A stretch of DNA of 64,000 bases, taken from the NCBI GenBank assembly GCA_945946665.1, contig CAMEWO010000008.1:1-64000 (forward strand), read 5' to 3'. Within the stretch, counting starts at the first letter, position 1. Each line of letters begins with the position of its first letter. The stretch is from an uncultured Eubacterium sp. Lineage in GTDB: Bacteria > Bacillota > Clostridia > Lachnospirales > Lachnospiraceae. Under the pieces are notes generated by a model. That model ran no database searches. It saw nothing but the letters and a program-made list of their open reading frames with translations, and was not told where the DNA came from. A program made the translations under genes and the position numbers. This document shows, one piece after another, positions 53,682-63,136 of this stretch.

Positions 53682-54896
53682 ATGGCAAATTACACAACCG
53701 TTTCAAAAATTAATGCATACATTAAAAACATGTTCCGCCAGGATTATGTTTTAAGCAGAGTCTCTGTTAAAGGTGAGATATCCAACTGCAAATATCACAC
53801 ATCCGGACATATATATTTTACTTTAAAGGATGAGGGTGGAACATTGTCGGCAATTATGTTTGCAAGCCAGGCTAAATCTCTTGCCTTTCATCTTTCTGAT
53901 GGAATGCAGGTTATTGTATCAGGCAGGATTGAGGTGTATGAAAGGGATGGTAAATATCAGCTGTATGCTAACAGCATAGTTCAGGATGGCATTGGAGACC
54001 TGTATAAGAAATTTGAGGAACTAAAAAAGCAATTTCAGGATATGGGGTATTTTGAAAGTGAATATAAGAGACCTATCCCTTATTTTTCTAAGAAAATTGG
54101 AATTGTCACAGCCTCTACAGGAGCTGCAATCCATGATATTATGAATATTTCATACAGAAGGAATCCATATGTCTCTTTAGTTCTGTATCCAGCACTTGTA
54201 CAGGGAGAGGGGGCAGCACCAAGTATTGTTTCTGGAATAGAAACACTGGATACAATGGGAATGGATGTTATTATTGTCGGCAGGGGCGGAGGCTCCATTG
54301 AGGATTTATGGGCATTTAACGAGGAATGTGTTGCAGAAGCCATATTTAATGCTAAAACTCCTATTATATCTGCTGTTGGACATGAGACGGATTTTACGAT
54401 TGCTGATTTTGTTGCAGACTTAAGAGCACCTACACCATCTGCAGCTGCAGAACTGGCTGTGGCAGATATATACCAGATTGAAAATAAAATTACTGGATAT
54501 GAGGAACTTATCAATAGTGCATTTATGAAGGTCATATCACAGAAAAGGACAGTGATAGACAATTATTCCATGCGGCTTAAATATCTTAATCCAGTATCAA
54601 AGATTAATGAAAAAAGAATAACCCTGGATAGACTTAAGGAACGTCTTGATGACAATATATGGAGGTTACTTAAGGATTACAGACATAAGCTGGAAGTTTA
54701 TGCCTCAAGGCTTCATGGTGTTTCTCCCCTTGAAAAACTTGGACAGGGATACAGTTGTACCCAGAATGAAAACGGGGTTCCGGTAACATCTGTTAATAAT
54801 GTAGCATTGGGAGATTTAATTACCACAACATTAATAGATGGTGAAATAATCTCACAGGTTAAGGAGGTAAAGAAGAATGAAAGCTTTAACTCTTGA
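53682..54896 (+). CDS. xseA: exodeoxyribonuclease VII large subunit
   Basis: 404 residues. With XseB it degrades single-stranded DNA. The N-terminal OB fold (VSVKGEISNCKYHTSGHIYFTLKD in parts), the catalytic region VTASTGAAIHDI and IIVGRGGGSIEDLWAFN, and AVGHETDFTIADFVADLRAPTPSAAAE (in parts) are present, with a coiled-coil C-terminus. xseB overlaps its end by 20 bases, so the pair is translationally coupled. Confidence 0.97.
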   Translation: MANYTTVSKINAYIKNMFRQDYVLSRVSVKGEISNCKYHTSGHIYFTLKDEGGTLSAIMFASQAKSLAFHLSDGMQVIVSGRIEVYERDGKYQLYANSIVQDGIGDLYKKFEELKKQFQDMGYFESEYKRPIPYFSKKIGIVTASTGAAIHDIMNISYRRNPYVSLVLYPALVQGEGAAPSIVSGIETLDTMGMDVIIVGRGGGSIEDLWAFNEECVAEAIFNAKTPIISAVGHETDFTIADFVADLRAPTPSAAAELAVADIYQIENKITGYEELINSAFMKVISQKRTVIDNYSMRLKYLNPVSKINEKRITLDRLKERLDDNIWRLLKDYRHKLEVYASRLHGVSPLEKLGQGYSCTQNENGVPVTSVNNVALGDLITTTLIDGEIISQVKEVKKNESFNS

Positions 54897-55083
54897 GGAA
54901 TCATTTTCACAGCTTGATGAACTGATTGGAAAGCTGGAGGATGGCAATATTCCAATTAGTGAAGCATTTAAGCTGTATAAAGATGGAATTAAACTGGTGG
55001 AAAATTGCAACCAGCAGTTAGACAAAGTTGAAAAAGAAATAATTGTTCTTAATAAATCAGAGGTTGGCAGTGATGAATTTTGA
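54877..55083 (+). CDS. xseB: exodeoxyribonuclease VII small subunit
   Basis: 68 residues. Signature LTLEESFSQLDELIGKLED followed by PISEAFKLYKDGIKLVENCN. Strong AAGGAGG site. It starts inside xseA and its end overlaps ispA by 11 bases. Confidence 0.95.
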   Translation: MKALTLEESFSQLDELIGKLEDGNIPISEAFKLYKDGIKLVENCNQQLDKVEKEIIVLNKSEVGSDEF

Positions 55084-55981
55084 GAAAGAATTATCCAATA
55101 AAGTAAAAGAAACTGACCTGTGCGTTCAAAGTTTTCTTCCAGAGTCAGGAAAATATAAAGAATTAATTGTAGAAAGCGCCAGATACAGTGTGGAAGCAGG
55201 CGGAAAGCGCCTAAGGCCAATGATTCTTAAAGAATCTTTCCAGCTATGCGGAGGTTTCGATTTTAATATTGTGAAACCATTTATGGCTGCAATCGAATTT
55301 ATCCACTCTTATTCACTTGTTCATGATGATCTTCCTGCAATGGATAATGATGATTACAGGCGTGGAAAGCTAACAACACATAAAAAGTTTGGTGAGGATT
55401 TTGGAATTCTTGCGGGAGATGCACTGCTTAATTATGCATATGAAACAATGCTGAATGCGATTCTAAGCTCTTACAGTAACGGATATGATAAAGATATTAT
55501 TTTCAGAATGAATAAAGCTGCTGCCGTAATCGCAGTAAAAGCAGGAATAGACGGTATGGTAGGAGGACAGTCCTTAGATGTATATCTGACAGGCAAGGAC
55601 ATGAACAAGGACCAGCTTGATTATATATTTAATCTTAAGACTGGAGCATTAATTGAAGCATCATTCATGGCAGGTGGAATTCTTGCAGGTGCTGATGATA
55701 ATACGGTTGATGATTTATGTCTTGCAGGACATCTTGTTGGTGTTGCTTTTCAGATTCAGGATGATATTCTTGATATATATGGCAGCGAAAAAGAGCTTGG
55801 TAAACCAGTTCACAGTGATGAGAAGAATAACAAAAATACATATGTTTCTCTTTATGGACTAGATGCTGCAAAAAAAGCTGTAAGCGATATGTCTGTAAGG
55901 GCAGAAAATATTTTAAAAAATATTGGGGATAATGAATTCCTGATACAACTTGTTAATTATCTTATTAACAGAACCAAGTAA
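55073..55981 (+). CDS. ispA: polyprenyl (farnesyl/geranyl) diphosphate synthase
   Basis: 302 residues. It builds farnesyl diphosphate from isopentenyl and dimethylallyl diphosphate. Both Asp-rich motifs are visible: DDLPAMDNDDYRRGK (first, with the FARM region HSYSLVHDD) and QIQDDILD (second). GGKRLRPM lies upstream. Start ATG 55073, overlapping the xseB end, behind GAGGTTGG; the longer frame from 55043 is not supported. It is next to dxs, so the two serve the same MEP/isoprenoid route. Confidence 0.95.
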   Translation: MNFEKELSNKVKETDLCVQSFLPESGKYKELIVESARYSVEAGGKRLRPMILKESFQLCGGFDFNIVKPFMAAIEFIHSYSLVHDDLPAMDNDDYRRGKLTTHKKFGEDFGILAGDALLNYAYETMLNAILSSYSNGYDKDIIFRMNKAAAVIAVKAGIDGMVGGQSLDVYLTGKDMNKDQLDYIFNLKTGALIEASFMAGGILAGADDNTVDDLCLAGHLVGVAFQIQDDILDIYGSEKELGKPVHSDEKNNKNTYVSLYGLDAAKKAVSDMSVRAENILKNIGDNEFLIQLVNYLINRTK

Positions 55982-56002
55982 TAAACAGGATGTGGAATTG
56001 CA

Positions 56003-57868
56003 ATGATACTTGAGAAGATCAACAAACCAAATGATATTAAGAAGCTTGATCCTATTGAATATAACCAGCTGGCAGATGAAATCCGCACATTTCTTATTGA
56101 AAATATTAGTAAAACAGGAGGACATCTTGCATCAAATCTGGGTGTTGTAGAGCTTACAATGGCTCTTCATATTGTGTTTAATCTTCCCCAGGATAAACTT
56201 ATATGGGATGTAGGACATCAGTCTTACACTCATAAGATTCTTTCCGGAAGAAAAGAAATGTTTAATGATTTAAGAAAATTCGGTGGAATGAGTGGTTTTC
56301 CTAAACGTAATGAAAGTAATTTTGATGCTTTTGACACGGGACATAGTTCAACATCTATCTCTGCAGGATTAGGATATGTATGTGCAAGAGATATACAGAA
56401 GGAGCACTACAATGTTATCTCTGTAATTGGGGATGGTGCCTTGACAGGAGGAATGGCATATGAAGCATTAAACAATGCCGGACAGTTAAAGAGTAATTTT
56501 ATTATTGTTCTTAACGACAATAAAATGTCCATTTCAAAGAATGTGGGTGGCGTTAATGAAATGTTAAGTAACATAAGGTCTTCTGACTCTTATTATAATC
56601 TTAAGGATAGCGTGGTGAATACCCTGTATAAGATTCCTGGTGGACATAAACTTGTAGATTCAATAAAACATACAAAGAGCAATATTAAACAGATTATTCT
56701 TCCTGGGCAGATGTTTCTTGATATGGGGTTAAATTATCTTGGGCCTGTCAATGGCCATGATATAGAAAAGCTTATAAAACTGTTTAACATTGCAAAAAGA
56801 ATTGATGGTCCATGTCTTATACATGTTGTTACCCAGAAAGGACATGGTTATAAACCAGCCGAACGTAACCCAAGTAAATTTCATGGAATTGCACCTTTTG
56901 ACATAGAGACAGGCAATCTGCTTAACAAGAATCCTAAAACAACTTATACAGATGTTTTTTCAAAGACAATATGTGCTCTTGCAAAAAATGATAACAAAAT
57001 AGCTGCTGTGACCGCTGCAATGCCAGATGGTACTGGATTAAGAAAATTCTCACACTGGTTTCCTGAAAGATTTTATGATGTTGGAATAGCAGAGGAACAT
57101 GCCACAACTTTCTGTGCAGGTCTAGCGGCTGGTGGATTAAAACCTGTTTTTGCAGTATATTCTTCATTTTTACAAAGGGCCTATGACCAGATTCTGCATG
57201 ATGTATGCATACAACAGCTTCATGTTGTATTTGCCATTGACAGGGCTGGACTTGTGGGAAGCGACGGAGAGACTCATCAGGGTATTTTTGATTTGTCATA
57301 TCTGGGAACAATTCCTAATATGAGTATATTTGCTCCTAAAAATGATACTGAACTTGCAGCTGGTCTTGAGTTTGGACTTATGAATTACAATGGACCATTT
57401 GCCATAAGATATCCAAGAGGTAAAGCATGTACCAGATTTCATGAGTTTAATGAGCCTGTTGAATATGGTAAATCAGAAGTTCTTTATATGGAAAAAGATA
57501 TTGCTCTTCTTGCCGTGGGAAGCATGGTAGAAACAGCAAGTGATGTAAGAGATAAGCTTAAGAAGAAGGGATATAATGTATCGTTAATTAATGCCCGTTT
57601 TGTTAAACCTATTGATACAACTGTTATTCACCAGTGCGCAGACAATCACCAGCTTCTGGTTACACTGGAAGAGAATGTATATACTGGTGGGTTTGGTGAA
57701 AGAGTATGTCATTATGTTGAAGAATCATGTCTTAAAATTAAAGTATTGAATATCTCACTTCCTGATGATTATGTGGAACATGGTAACGTTGAGATATTAA
57801 AAGCTGAAGAAGGTATCGATGCTGAATCAGTTATCACAAGAGTAGAATCATTTTATAACAATATTTAG
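56003..57868 (+). CDS. dxs: 1-deoxy-D-xylulose-5-phosphate synthase
   Basis: 621 residues. A thiamine diphosphate enzyme that condenses pyruvate and glyceraldehyde 3-phosphate, the first step of the MEP isoprenoid pathway. WDVGHQSYTHKILSGR, the ThDP motif GDGALTGGMAYEALNNAG, VGIAEEHATTFCAGLA and DRAGLVGSDGETHQG are all intact. The N- and C-terminal domains have normal length. It lies between ispA and tlyA, the standard Clostridia order. Confidence 0.98.
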   Translation: MILEKINKPNDIKKLDPIEYNQLADEIRTFLIENISKTGGHLASNLGVVELTMALHIVFNLPQDKLIWDVGHQSYTHKILSGRKEMFNDLRKFGGMSGFPKRNESNFDAFDTGHSSTSISAGLGYVCARDIQKEHYNVISVIGDGALTGGMAYEALNNAGQLKSNFIIVLNDNKMSISKNVGGVNEMLSNIRSSDSYYNLKDSVVNTLYKIPGGHKLVDSIKHTKSNIKQIILPGQMFLDMGLNYLGPVNGHDIEKLIKLFNIAKRIDGPCLIHVVTQKGHGYKPAERNPSKFHGIAPFDIETGNLLNKNPKTTYTDVFSKTICALAKNDNKIAAVTAAMPDGTGLRKFSHWFPERFYDVGIAEEHATTFCAGLAAGGLKPVFAVYSSFLQRAYDQILHDVCIQQLHVVFAIDRAGLVGSDGETHQGIFDLSYLGTIPNMSIFAPKNDTELAAGLEFGLMNYNGPFAIRYPRGKACTRFHEFNEPVEYGKSEVLYMEKDIALLAVGSMVETASDVRDKLKKKGYNVSLINARFVKPIDTTVIHQCADNHQLLVTLEENVYTGGFGERVCHYVEESCLKIKVLNISLPDDYVEHGNVEILKAEEGIDAESVITRVESFYNNI

Positions 57869-57880
57869 AAAGGCTGTAAT

Positions 57881-58690
57881 ATGGCTAAGGAACGATTAGA
57901 TGTTTTACTTGTTAACAGGGGGCTTGCAGCTTCAAGAGAAAAAGCAAAAGCAATTATTATGTCTGGAAGTGTATACGTAGATGGACAGAAAGAGGACAAG
58001 GCTGGTCAGACATTTCCAGAAGAAGCAAATATTGAAGTCCGTGGCTCAACACTGAAATATGTCAGCAGAGGCGGTCTAAAGCTTGAAAAGGCAATGGAAT
58101 GTTTTGATGTCTCACTATCTGGAAAAATCTGTATGGATGTGGGTTCATCTACAGGTGGCTTTACAGACTGTATGCTTCAGAATGGTGCTGTAAAGGTTTA
58201 CGCTGTTGATGTTGGACATGGACAGCTTGACTGGAAATTAAGAAATGATCCAAGGGTTATATGTATGGAAAAAACTAATATCAGATATGTTAAACCTGAC
58301 GATATTGAGGATAGAATCCAGTTTTCAAGCATTGATGTTTCATTTATTTCCCTGACAAAGGTTTTGGGACCTGTAAAGGAACTTCTCACAGATGATGGAG
58401 AGATTGTTTGTCTCATTAAACCGCAGTTTGAAGCAGGACGTGAAAAGGTTGGAAAGCACGGAGTTGTAAGGGAGGCCAGTGTTCATAAAGAAGTTATTGA
58501 TATGGTGATGAATTATGCTGTTTCGATAAATTTTGAAGTTATGAATCTTGAATTTTCTCCGGTAAAAGGACCAGAAGGAAACATTGAATATCTTCTTCAT
58601 CTTCTTAAACACCAAAGTGGAGACTATAGTAATATTCCTGTAGATTCTGGTGAAATTGTAAGAAAAGCACATGAAACTCTGGACAAGTAA
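57881..58690 (+). CDS. tlyA: TlyA family rRNA 2'-O-methyltransferase (hemolysin A homologue)
   Basis: 269 residues. An N-terminal S4 RNA-binding domain (ERLDVLLVNRGLAASREKAKAIIMSG in parts) and an FtsJ-like Rossmann domain (DVGSSTGGFTDCMLQNGA, SFISLTKVL, VCLIKPQFEAGREKVGKHGVV in parts). In Mycobacterium TlyA methylates 16S and 23S rRNA; the hemolysin name is historic. The start follows AAAGGC, 12 bases after dxs. Confidence 0.93.
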   Translation: MAKERLDVLLVNRGLAASREKAKAIIMSGSVYVDGQKEDKAGQTFPEEANIEVRGSTLKYVSRGGLKLEKAMECFDVSLSGKICMDVGSSTGGFTDCMLQNGAVKVYAVDVGHGQLDWKLRNDPRVICMEKTNIRYVKPDDIEDRIQFSSIDVSFISLTKVLGPVKELLTDDGEIVCLIKPQFEAGREKVGKHGVVREASVHKEVIDMVMNYAVSINFEVMNLEFSPVKGPEGNIEYLLHLLKHQSGDYSNIPVDSGEIVRKAHETLDK

Positions 58691-58713
58691 TTGCATATTA
58701 TTAAGGTGATATC

Positions 58714-59526
58714 GTGAATAATTTTTATATTATATCAAACCCAAATAAAGACCCTGATGGTACGTTTTCAAGACAGATTATTGATTACTTAAATTATAAG
58801 AATGTTAATGTATATACTGAGAATGACCACTGTGATTTGAATTCTGTTGATTATGTCATAGTTCTTGGAGGAGATGGAACTTTACTTAAAGCAGTAAGGG
58901 ATTTTAATGGTGAAAAAGCTTCATTTTTAGGGATTAATATTGGAACCTTGGGATTTCTCACTGATTCAGACATGAACAGCTTCAGGGACTGTATAGACAA
59001 AATACTCTGTGGCGATTATACAGTTGACGAAAGAATGATGATAAAAGGCTGTATATATCGTAACGGTGAAGTTATCTACCAGAATACTTCCCTGAATGAT
59101 GTTGTGGTAAACCGGTATGGAAACCTAAGGGTTGTAGATTTTGATATATATGTCAATGATGAATATCTGACTAGTTATTCTGCTGATGGTGTTATTGTAT
59201 CAACTGCCACAGGTTCAACCGCCTACAGTCTGTCTGCTGGCGGACCAATAATTCAGCCTAATGCAGAACTTATAATGGTGACTCCAGTGTGTCCACATAC
59301 ATTAAACAAACGTAGTCTAATATTTGGCTCAAAAGACAAGGTTATGATAAAATTATGCGACTCAAAGAAACTGTCGGAAAAAAGTATTGCGACATTTGAT
59401 GGAGAACATTATTATCAACTTCAGACAGATGATGAAATAGTAATTACAAAAGCATCATCAACAACAAAACTTATTAAAACCAATAAAGACAGTTTCCTTC
59501 ACAGAGTAAGAGAAAAATTAATGTAA
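58714..59526 (+). CDS. nadK: NAD kinase
   Basis: 270 residues. It phosphorylates NAD to NADP. The GGDGTLLKAVRDF motif near 50-62, the NE/D-type block LNDVVVNRYG, and the Gly-rich TATGSTAYSLSAGGPI are present. GTG start at 58714 behind AAGGTGAT. It is followed by argR, as in many Clostridia. Confidence 0.96.
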   Translation: MNNFYIISNPNKDPDGTFSRQIIDYLNYKNVNVYTENDHCDLNSVDYVIVLGGDGTLLKAVRDFNGEKASFLGINIGTLGFLTDSDMNSFRDCIDKILCGDYTVDERMMIKGCIYRNGEVIYQNTSLNDVVVNRYGNLRVVDFDIYVNDEYLTSYSADGVIVSTATGSTAYSLSAGGPIIQPNAELIMVTPVCPHTLNKRSLIFGSKDKVMIKLCDSKKLSEKSIATFDGEHYYQLQTDDEIVITKASSTTKLIKTNKDSFLHRVREKLM

Positions 59527-59545
59527 ACTATTAAAGAGGATTAAT

Positions 59546-59992
59546 ATGAAAAAAGACAGACACAAAAAAATATTAGACCTTATAAAAGAAAATGCAATCG
59601 GTACACAGGAAGAATTGGCATCTGCCCTTAACCATGCTGGATATAATGTTACACAGGCAACTGTTTCCAGAGATATCAGGGAATTAAACCTGACAAAGAC
59701 AACAGCAGATGGAGTACCAAGATACGTTGTATTTCAGGGTGATGACAGCAATTTAAGCAAGAAATATATCAGAGTCTTGAAGGATGGTTTTGTTAATATG
59801 AATATGGCCCAGAACATCCTTGTTATTAAAACAGTACCCGGAATGGCCATGGCTGTATGTGCAGCTCTTGACGCAATGCATTTGTATGAGATTGTGGGAA
59901 CAATAGCAGGTGATGATACAATAATGTGTGCTGTTCGTTCTGTTGAAGATACCAAAAATCTCATGTCAAAGCTTTATGATATTTTAAAATAA
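59546..59992 (+). CDS. argR: arginine repressor ArgR/AhrC
   Basis: 148 residues. A winged-helix DNA-binding N-terminus (KILDLIKENAIGTQEELASAL, TQATVSRDIRELNL) and a C-terminal hexamer/arginine-binding domain with GMAMAVCAALDAM and GTIAGDDTIM. It controls arginine synthesis and breakdown genes elsewhere. The AGAGG site supports the start. It sits next to recN as in Bacillus and Clostridia. Confidence 0.97.
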   Translation: MKKDRHKKILDLIKENAIGTQEELASALNHAGYNVTQATVSRDIRELNLTKTTADGVPRYVVFQGDDSNLSKKYIRVLKDGFVNMNMAQNILVIKTVPGMAMAVCAALDAMHLYEIVGTIAGDDTIMCAVRSVEDTKNLMSKLYDILK

Positions 59993-59999
59993 TTTTTTA

Positions 60000-60027
60000 T
60001 TGATATATATTAATTAAAGTGTATAAT
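60000..60027 (+). promoter_or_regulatory. probable sigma-A promoter of recN
   Basis: TTGATA (60000-60005), 16 bases, TATAAT (60022-60027), 34 bases before the recN start. No LexA box is seen. Confidence 0.5.
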
Positions 60028-60061
60028 ATTAATTATTAATATAATTAATAAAGGAGAACAT

Positions 60062-61729
60062 ATGCTTATTAATCTTCACGTAAAAAACCTTGCTTTAATT
60101 GAAGAAGCGGATATTGATTTTAAAGAAGGTCTGAATATACTTACCGGTGAAACAGGTGCAGGAAAATCAATAATTCTTGGTTCAATTAATATAGCTCTTG
60201 GTGGAAAGACATCACCTGATATTATAAGACAGGGATGTGATTATGCACTTACCGAGCTGACATTTCTGATTAATGATAAAAATAAACTTGAAAAACTGCG
60301 TCTATTTGGTTTAACTGACCTTGATGATGGTTATATCATTATATCAAGAAAGATAACACCTGGCAGATCAATTTTAAGAATTAATGGTGTAACCTTTTCA
60401 ATTAATGAAGTAAAAAATATTTCCAGTATATTAATTGATATCCACGGTCAACATGACAATAGACTGCTGCTTGAAGAGGACAGCCATCTGAAAATGGTTG
60501 ACATGTATGGTGGTGAAACCATAAGTACAGTTTATGATGAATATATTAAGTCATATAACAATTATACAGATATCAAATCTAAGATTAATTCCATGAATGA
60601 TGACGAAGCATCACGCAATCGTGAAATCAGCCTGCTGGAATACCAGATTCAGGAAATAGATAATGCAAGACTTTATCCTGGTATGGATGAAGAGTTAGAG
60701 CAGGATTTCAGAAAAATGCAGAATTTCCAGAAAATAATGGATGATTTATCTGGTGCAAAGAAGCTTTTATATGAAGATGAAACTAATATATCAGATTTAT
60801 TAAGCAGTGTTATCAGGATGGTAGTTGCAGCTTCAGCCTATGATAACAGTATAAGTGAATGTGCTGACAATCTTTCTACCGCTGAAGATATTCTTAGTGA
60901 TGCCCAGAAATTTATCAGTGATTACGCTGAATCATGTAGTTTTGATGAGCAGAGTTTTAAAGAAATTAGTGACACCCTTGATAATATTAATTCATTAAAA
61001 CTAAAGTATGGAAGAACAATAGAAGATATACTTTCCTTTAGGGATACCCAGGAAAATCGTCTAAATGAGATGTTTAATTATAATGAGTTATTTGAGAAGC
61101 TTTCATCACAGCTTGAAACAGCAGAGAAAATACTTATAGATGATGCAACAAAGCTCTCTTTGGTGAGAAAGAAAGAAGCTGATAAGTTGTGCCGTGCTGT
61201 TTCTGCATCTCTTAAAGAATTAAATTTCCTGAATACAGAGTTTACTGCAGATTTTCAAGACGAAAAGCCTTGCACCAATGGTGCAGATTATGTCAGATTT
61301 TTAATATCTACTAATGTAGGAGAACCACTTAAGCCATTATCTAAAATTGCCTCTGGTGGCGAACTTTCAAGAATTATGCTGGCGTTTAAATCAGTTGTTG
61401 CTGATAAGGATGATACGGACACTCTCATTTTTGATGAGATTGATGCCGGAATCAGCGGGAAAACAGCTCAGATGGTTGGAAACAAGCTAAAACAATTGTC
61501 TGATAAGCATCAGATTATATGTATTACACACCTGCCACAGATTGCTGCATTGGCTGATGAGCATTTTATTATTGAAAAGAATGTTTCATCCAACAAAACA
61601 ACAACAGATATTCATGAGTTAAATGAGGAAGAAAGTGTCAATGAACTTGCAAGACTTCTTGGAGGTACTACAATTACTGAGGCAGCTGTTAACAACGCTA
61701 TAGAAATGAAAAATTTGGCAAAAAAATAA
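60062..61729 (+). CDS. recN: DNA repair protein RecN
   Basis: 555 residues. An SMC-like ATPase for double-strand break repair. N-terminal Walker A GETGAGKSIILGSI, DIHGQHDN, a coiled-coil middle (about 150-390), and the C-terminal SGGELSRIMLAFK signature with Walker B LIFDEIDAGISG are all visible. The AAAGGAG site supports the start. Confidence 0.97.
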   Translation: MLINLHVKNLALIEEADIDFKEGLNILTGETGAGKSIILGSINIALGGKTSPDIIRQGCDYALTELTFLINDKNKLEKLRLFGLTDLDDGYIIISRKITPGRSILRINGVTFSINEVKNISSILIDIHGQHDNRLLLEEDSHLKMVDMYGGETISTVYDEYIKSYNNYTDIKSKINSMNDDEASRNREISLLEYQIQEIDNARLYPGMDEELEQDFRKMQNFQKIMDDLSGAKKLLYEDETNISDLLSSVIRMVVAASAYDNSISECADNLSTAEDILSDAQKFISDYAESCSFDEQSFKEISDTLDNINSLKLKYGRTIEDILSFRDTQENRLNEMFNYNELFEKLSSQLETAEKILIDDATKLSLVRKKEADKLCRAVSASLKELNFLNTEFTADFQDEKPCTNGADYVRFLISTNVGEPLKPLSKIASGGELSRIMLAFKSVVADKDDTDTLIFDEIDAGISGKTAQMVGNKLKQLSDKHQIICITHLPQIAALADEHFIIEKNVSSNKTTTDIHELNEEESVNELARLLGGTTITEAAVNNAIEMKNLAKK

Positions 61730-61778
61730 TCAGTATTAGTGCAGATAATATCAATAGAATTATTATGGAGGTTGGCAT

Positions 61779-63011
61779 ATGAAAACCAGACATAGAAATC
61801 TATTGATATTATTTTTTATTGCTTTACCATTTTTAATGACCTTATTTTATATATATAACATATATTCAGATATTCCAGAAGAAATATACGTATACAGTAA
61901 CAGAGACACTGTAATCAACCTGGAAATTCCTGTTACCGCGGTTATTAAGGAAACCAGCCAGACTGTAAATTTTTCCAGACCGGTAACAATTCAGGCAAAG
62001 CAGACAGGCAATTATTCTCTTGAATACAAGCTTTTTAATCTGATTTCACTTCCTTCAGGGAAACTTTCTGTTCTTGATTCCGACAATCTATATGCAGGAG
62101 GTTTTCCAGTTGGATTTTATCTTAAAACAGATGGAGTACTTGTTGCAGATACAGCACAATTTACAGATTATTACGGCAATCAGGTTTCTCCCAGCAGTGA
62201 TTATTTATTGTGTGGTGATTATATCGTTGATATCAATGGAGAATCTTTATCAGAGAAAAAGAAGGTAGCGGAAATCGTTGATAAATCCCAGGGGGAAACA
62301 TTAAACATAGGAATTATACGTAATGAACAATACGAAACCGTCAGCGTTACTCCGGTAATGGACTTAGATGGAAAATATAAACTGGGCATATGGGTTAAAG
62401 ACGATTCACAGGGAATTGGTACTGTAACCTATATAGATAAAGATGGAAATTTTGGAGCACTAGGACATGGAATAAATGATTCTTCAAGTGGAAATGTATT
62501 AAAGATTAGCAATGGTTTTTTATATAAAACCAATATATTGTCAATTACCAAGGGACATGGCGATGTTCCTGGTGAATATATAGGGACTATTGATTATTCT
62601 CCATCAAACAGGCTTGGTCTTATTAAACAAAACACCAGCTGTGGCGTATATGGAACCTTGTCGAAGGATAAATGTGATAATCTGATTAACCAGTATGACT
62701 TAAAACCTTTTGAGATTGGATTTAATTACCAGGTTCATAAAGGTGAGGCTTATGTTCAGGTATATTTAAATGGTTGTATTAATGATTATAAAATTGAAAT
62801 TACAGATATAAGCAATAAAAGTGAAAAAAACATCACATTTAAGTGTGTTTCAGAGGAACTTCTGGAAACGACAAACGGAATTGTACAAGGCATGAGTGGA
62901 TGCCCTATAATTCAGGATGGAAAAATAGTTGGAGCAGTCACTCATGTGTTCATAAGCGACTCAACAATGGGATATGGTATATTTATCCAATCAATGTTAA
63001 ATAACAGATAA
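61779..63011 (+). CDS. spoIVB: SpoIVB serine peptidase (family S55)
   Basis: 410 residues. Secreted by the forespore into the intermembrane space, it cleaves SpoIVFA and so triggers pro-sigma-K processing. N-terminal membrane span (8-28), a PDZ domain (about 105-195), and the S55 domain with GALGHG (His230) and QGMSGCPIIQDGK (Ser373). The family's usual GMSGSP reads GMSGCP. Where the proposed triad Asp lies in B. subtilis (15 residues before Ser), this protein has Ser358. It lies directly before spo0A, the conserved order. Start supported by GGAGG. Confidence 0.95.
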   Translation: MKTRHRNLLILFFIALPFLMTLFYIYNIYSDIPEEIYVYSNRDTVINLEIPVTAVIKETSQTVNFSRPVTIQAKQTGNYSLEYKLFNLISLPSGKLSVLDSDNLYAGGFPVGFYLKTDGVLVADTAQFTDYYGNQVSPSSDYLLCGDYIVDINGESLSEKKKVAEIVDKSQGETLNIGIIRNEQYETVSVTPVMDLDGKYKLGIWVKDDSQGIGTVTYIDKDGNFGALGHGINDSSSGNVLKISNGFLYKTNILSITKGHGDVPGEYIGTIDYSPSNRLGLIKQNTSCGVYGTLSKDKCDNLINQYDLKPFEIGFNYQVHKGEAYVQVYLNGCINDYKIEITDISNKSEKNITFKCVSEELLETTNGIVQGMSGCPIIQDGKIVGAVTHVFISDSTMGYGIFIQSMLNNR

Positions 63012-63021
63012 TATATATAAT

Positions 63022-63033
63022 TGTGTCGAAAAA
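63022..63033 (+). promoter_or_regulatory. 0A box 1 upstream of spo0A
   Basis: TGTGTCGAAAAA matches the Spo0A box TTTGTCGAAAAA at 11 of 12 positions. Confidence 0.7.
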
Positions 63034-63042
63034 TGTAATCTA

Positions 63043-63054
63043 TTTGTCGATTTT
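63043..63054 (+). promoter_or_regulatory. 0A box 2 upstream of spo0A
   Basis: TTTGTCGATTTT keeps the TTTGTCGA core. It lies 21 bases (two helical turns) after box 1 and just upstream of the -35, a position suited to Spo0A autoregulation. Confidence 0.65.
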
Positions 63055-63069
63055 TGCGATAATATTGTC

Positions 63070-63098
63070 TTGAAACTGGATAAAATTGGAAATATAAT
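63070..63098 (+). promoter_or_regulatory. sigma-A promoter of spo0A
   Basis: TTGAAA (63070-63075), 17 bases, TATAAT (63093-63098), about 40 bases before the start codon. Confidence 0.75.
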
Positions 63099-63136
63099 AT
63101 TGTTATTCTTAATTTGCAGCAAAGGGGAGGATGTTA

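Noticed and set aside
61730-61778. Forespore (sigma-F/G) promoter for spoIVB
   Set aside because: GTATT and CAATAGAA are present but at a poor spacing and with weak matches; not supportable by eye.
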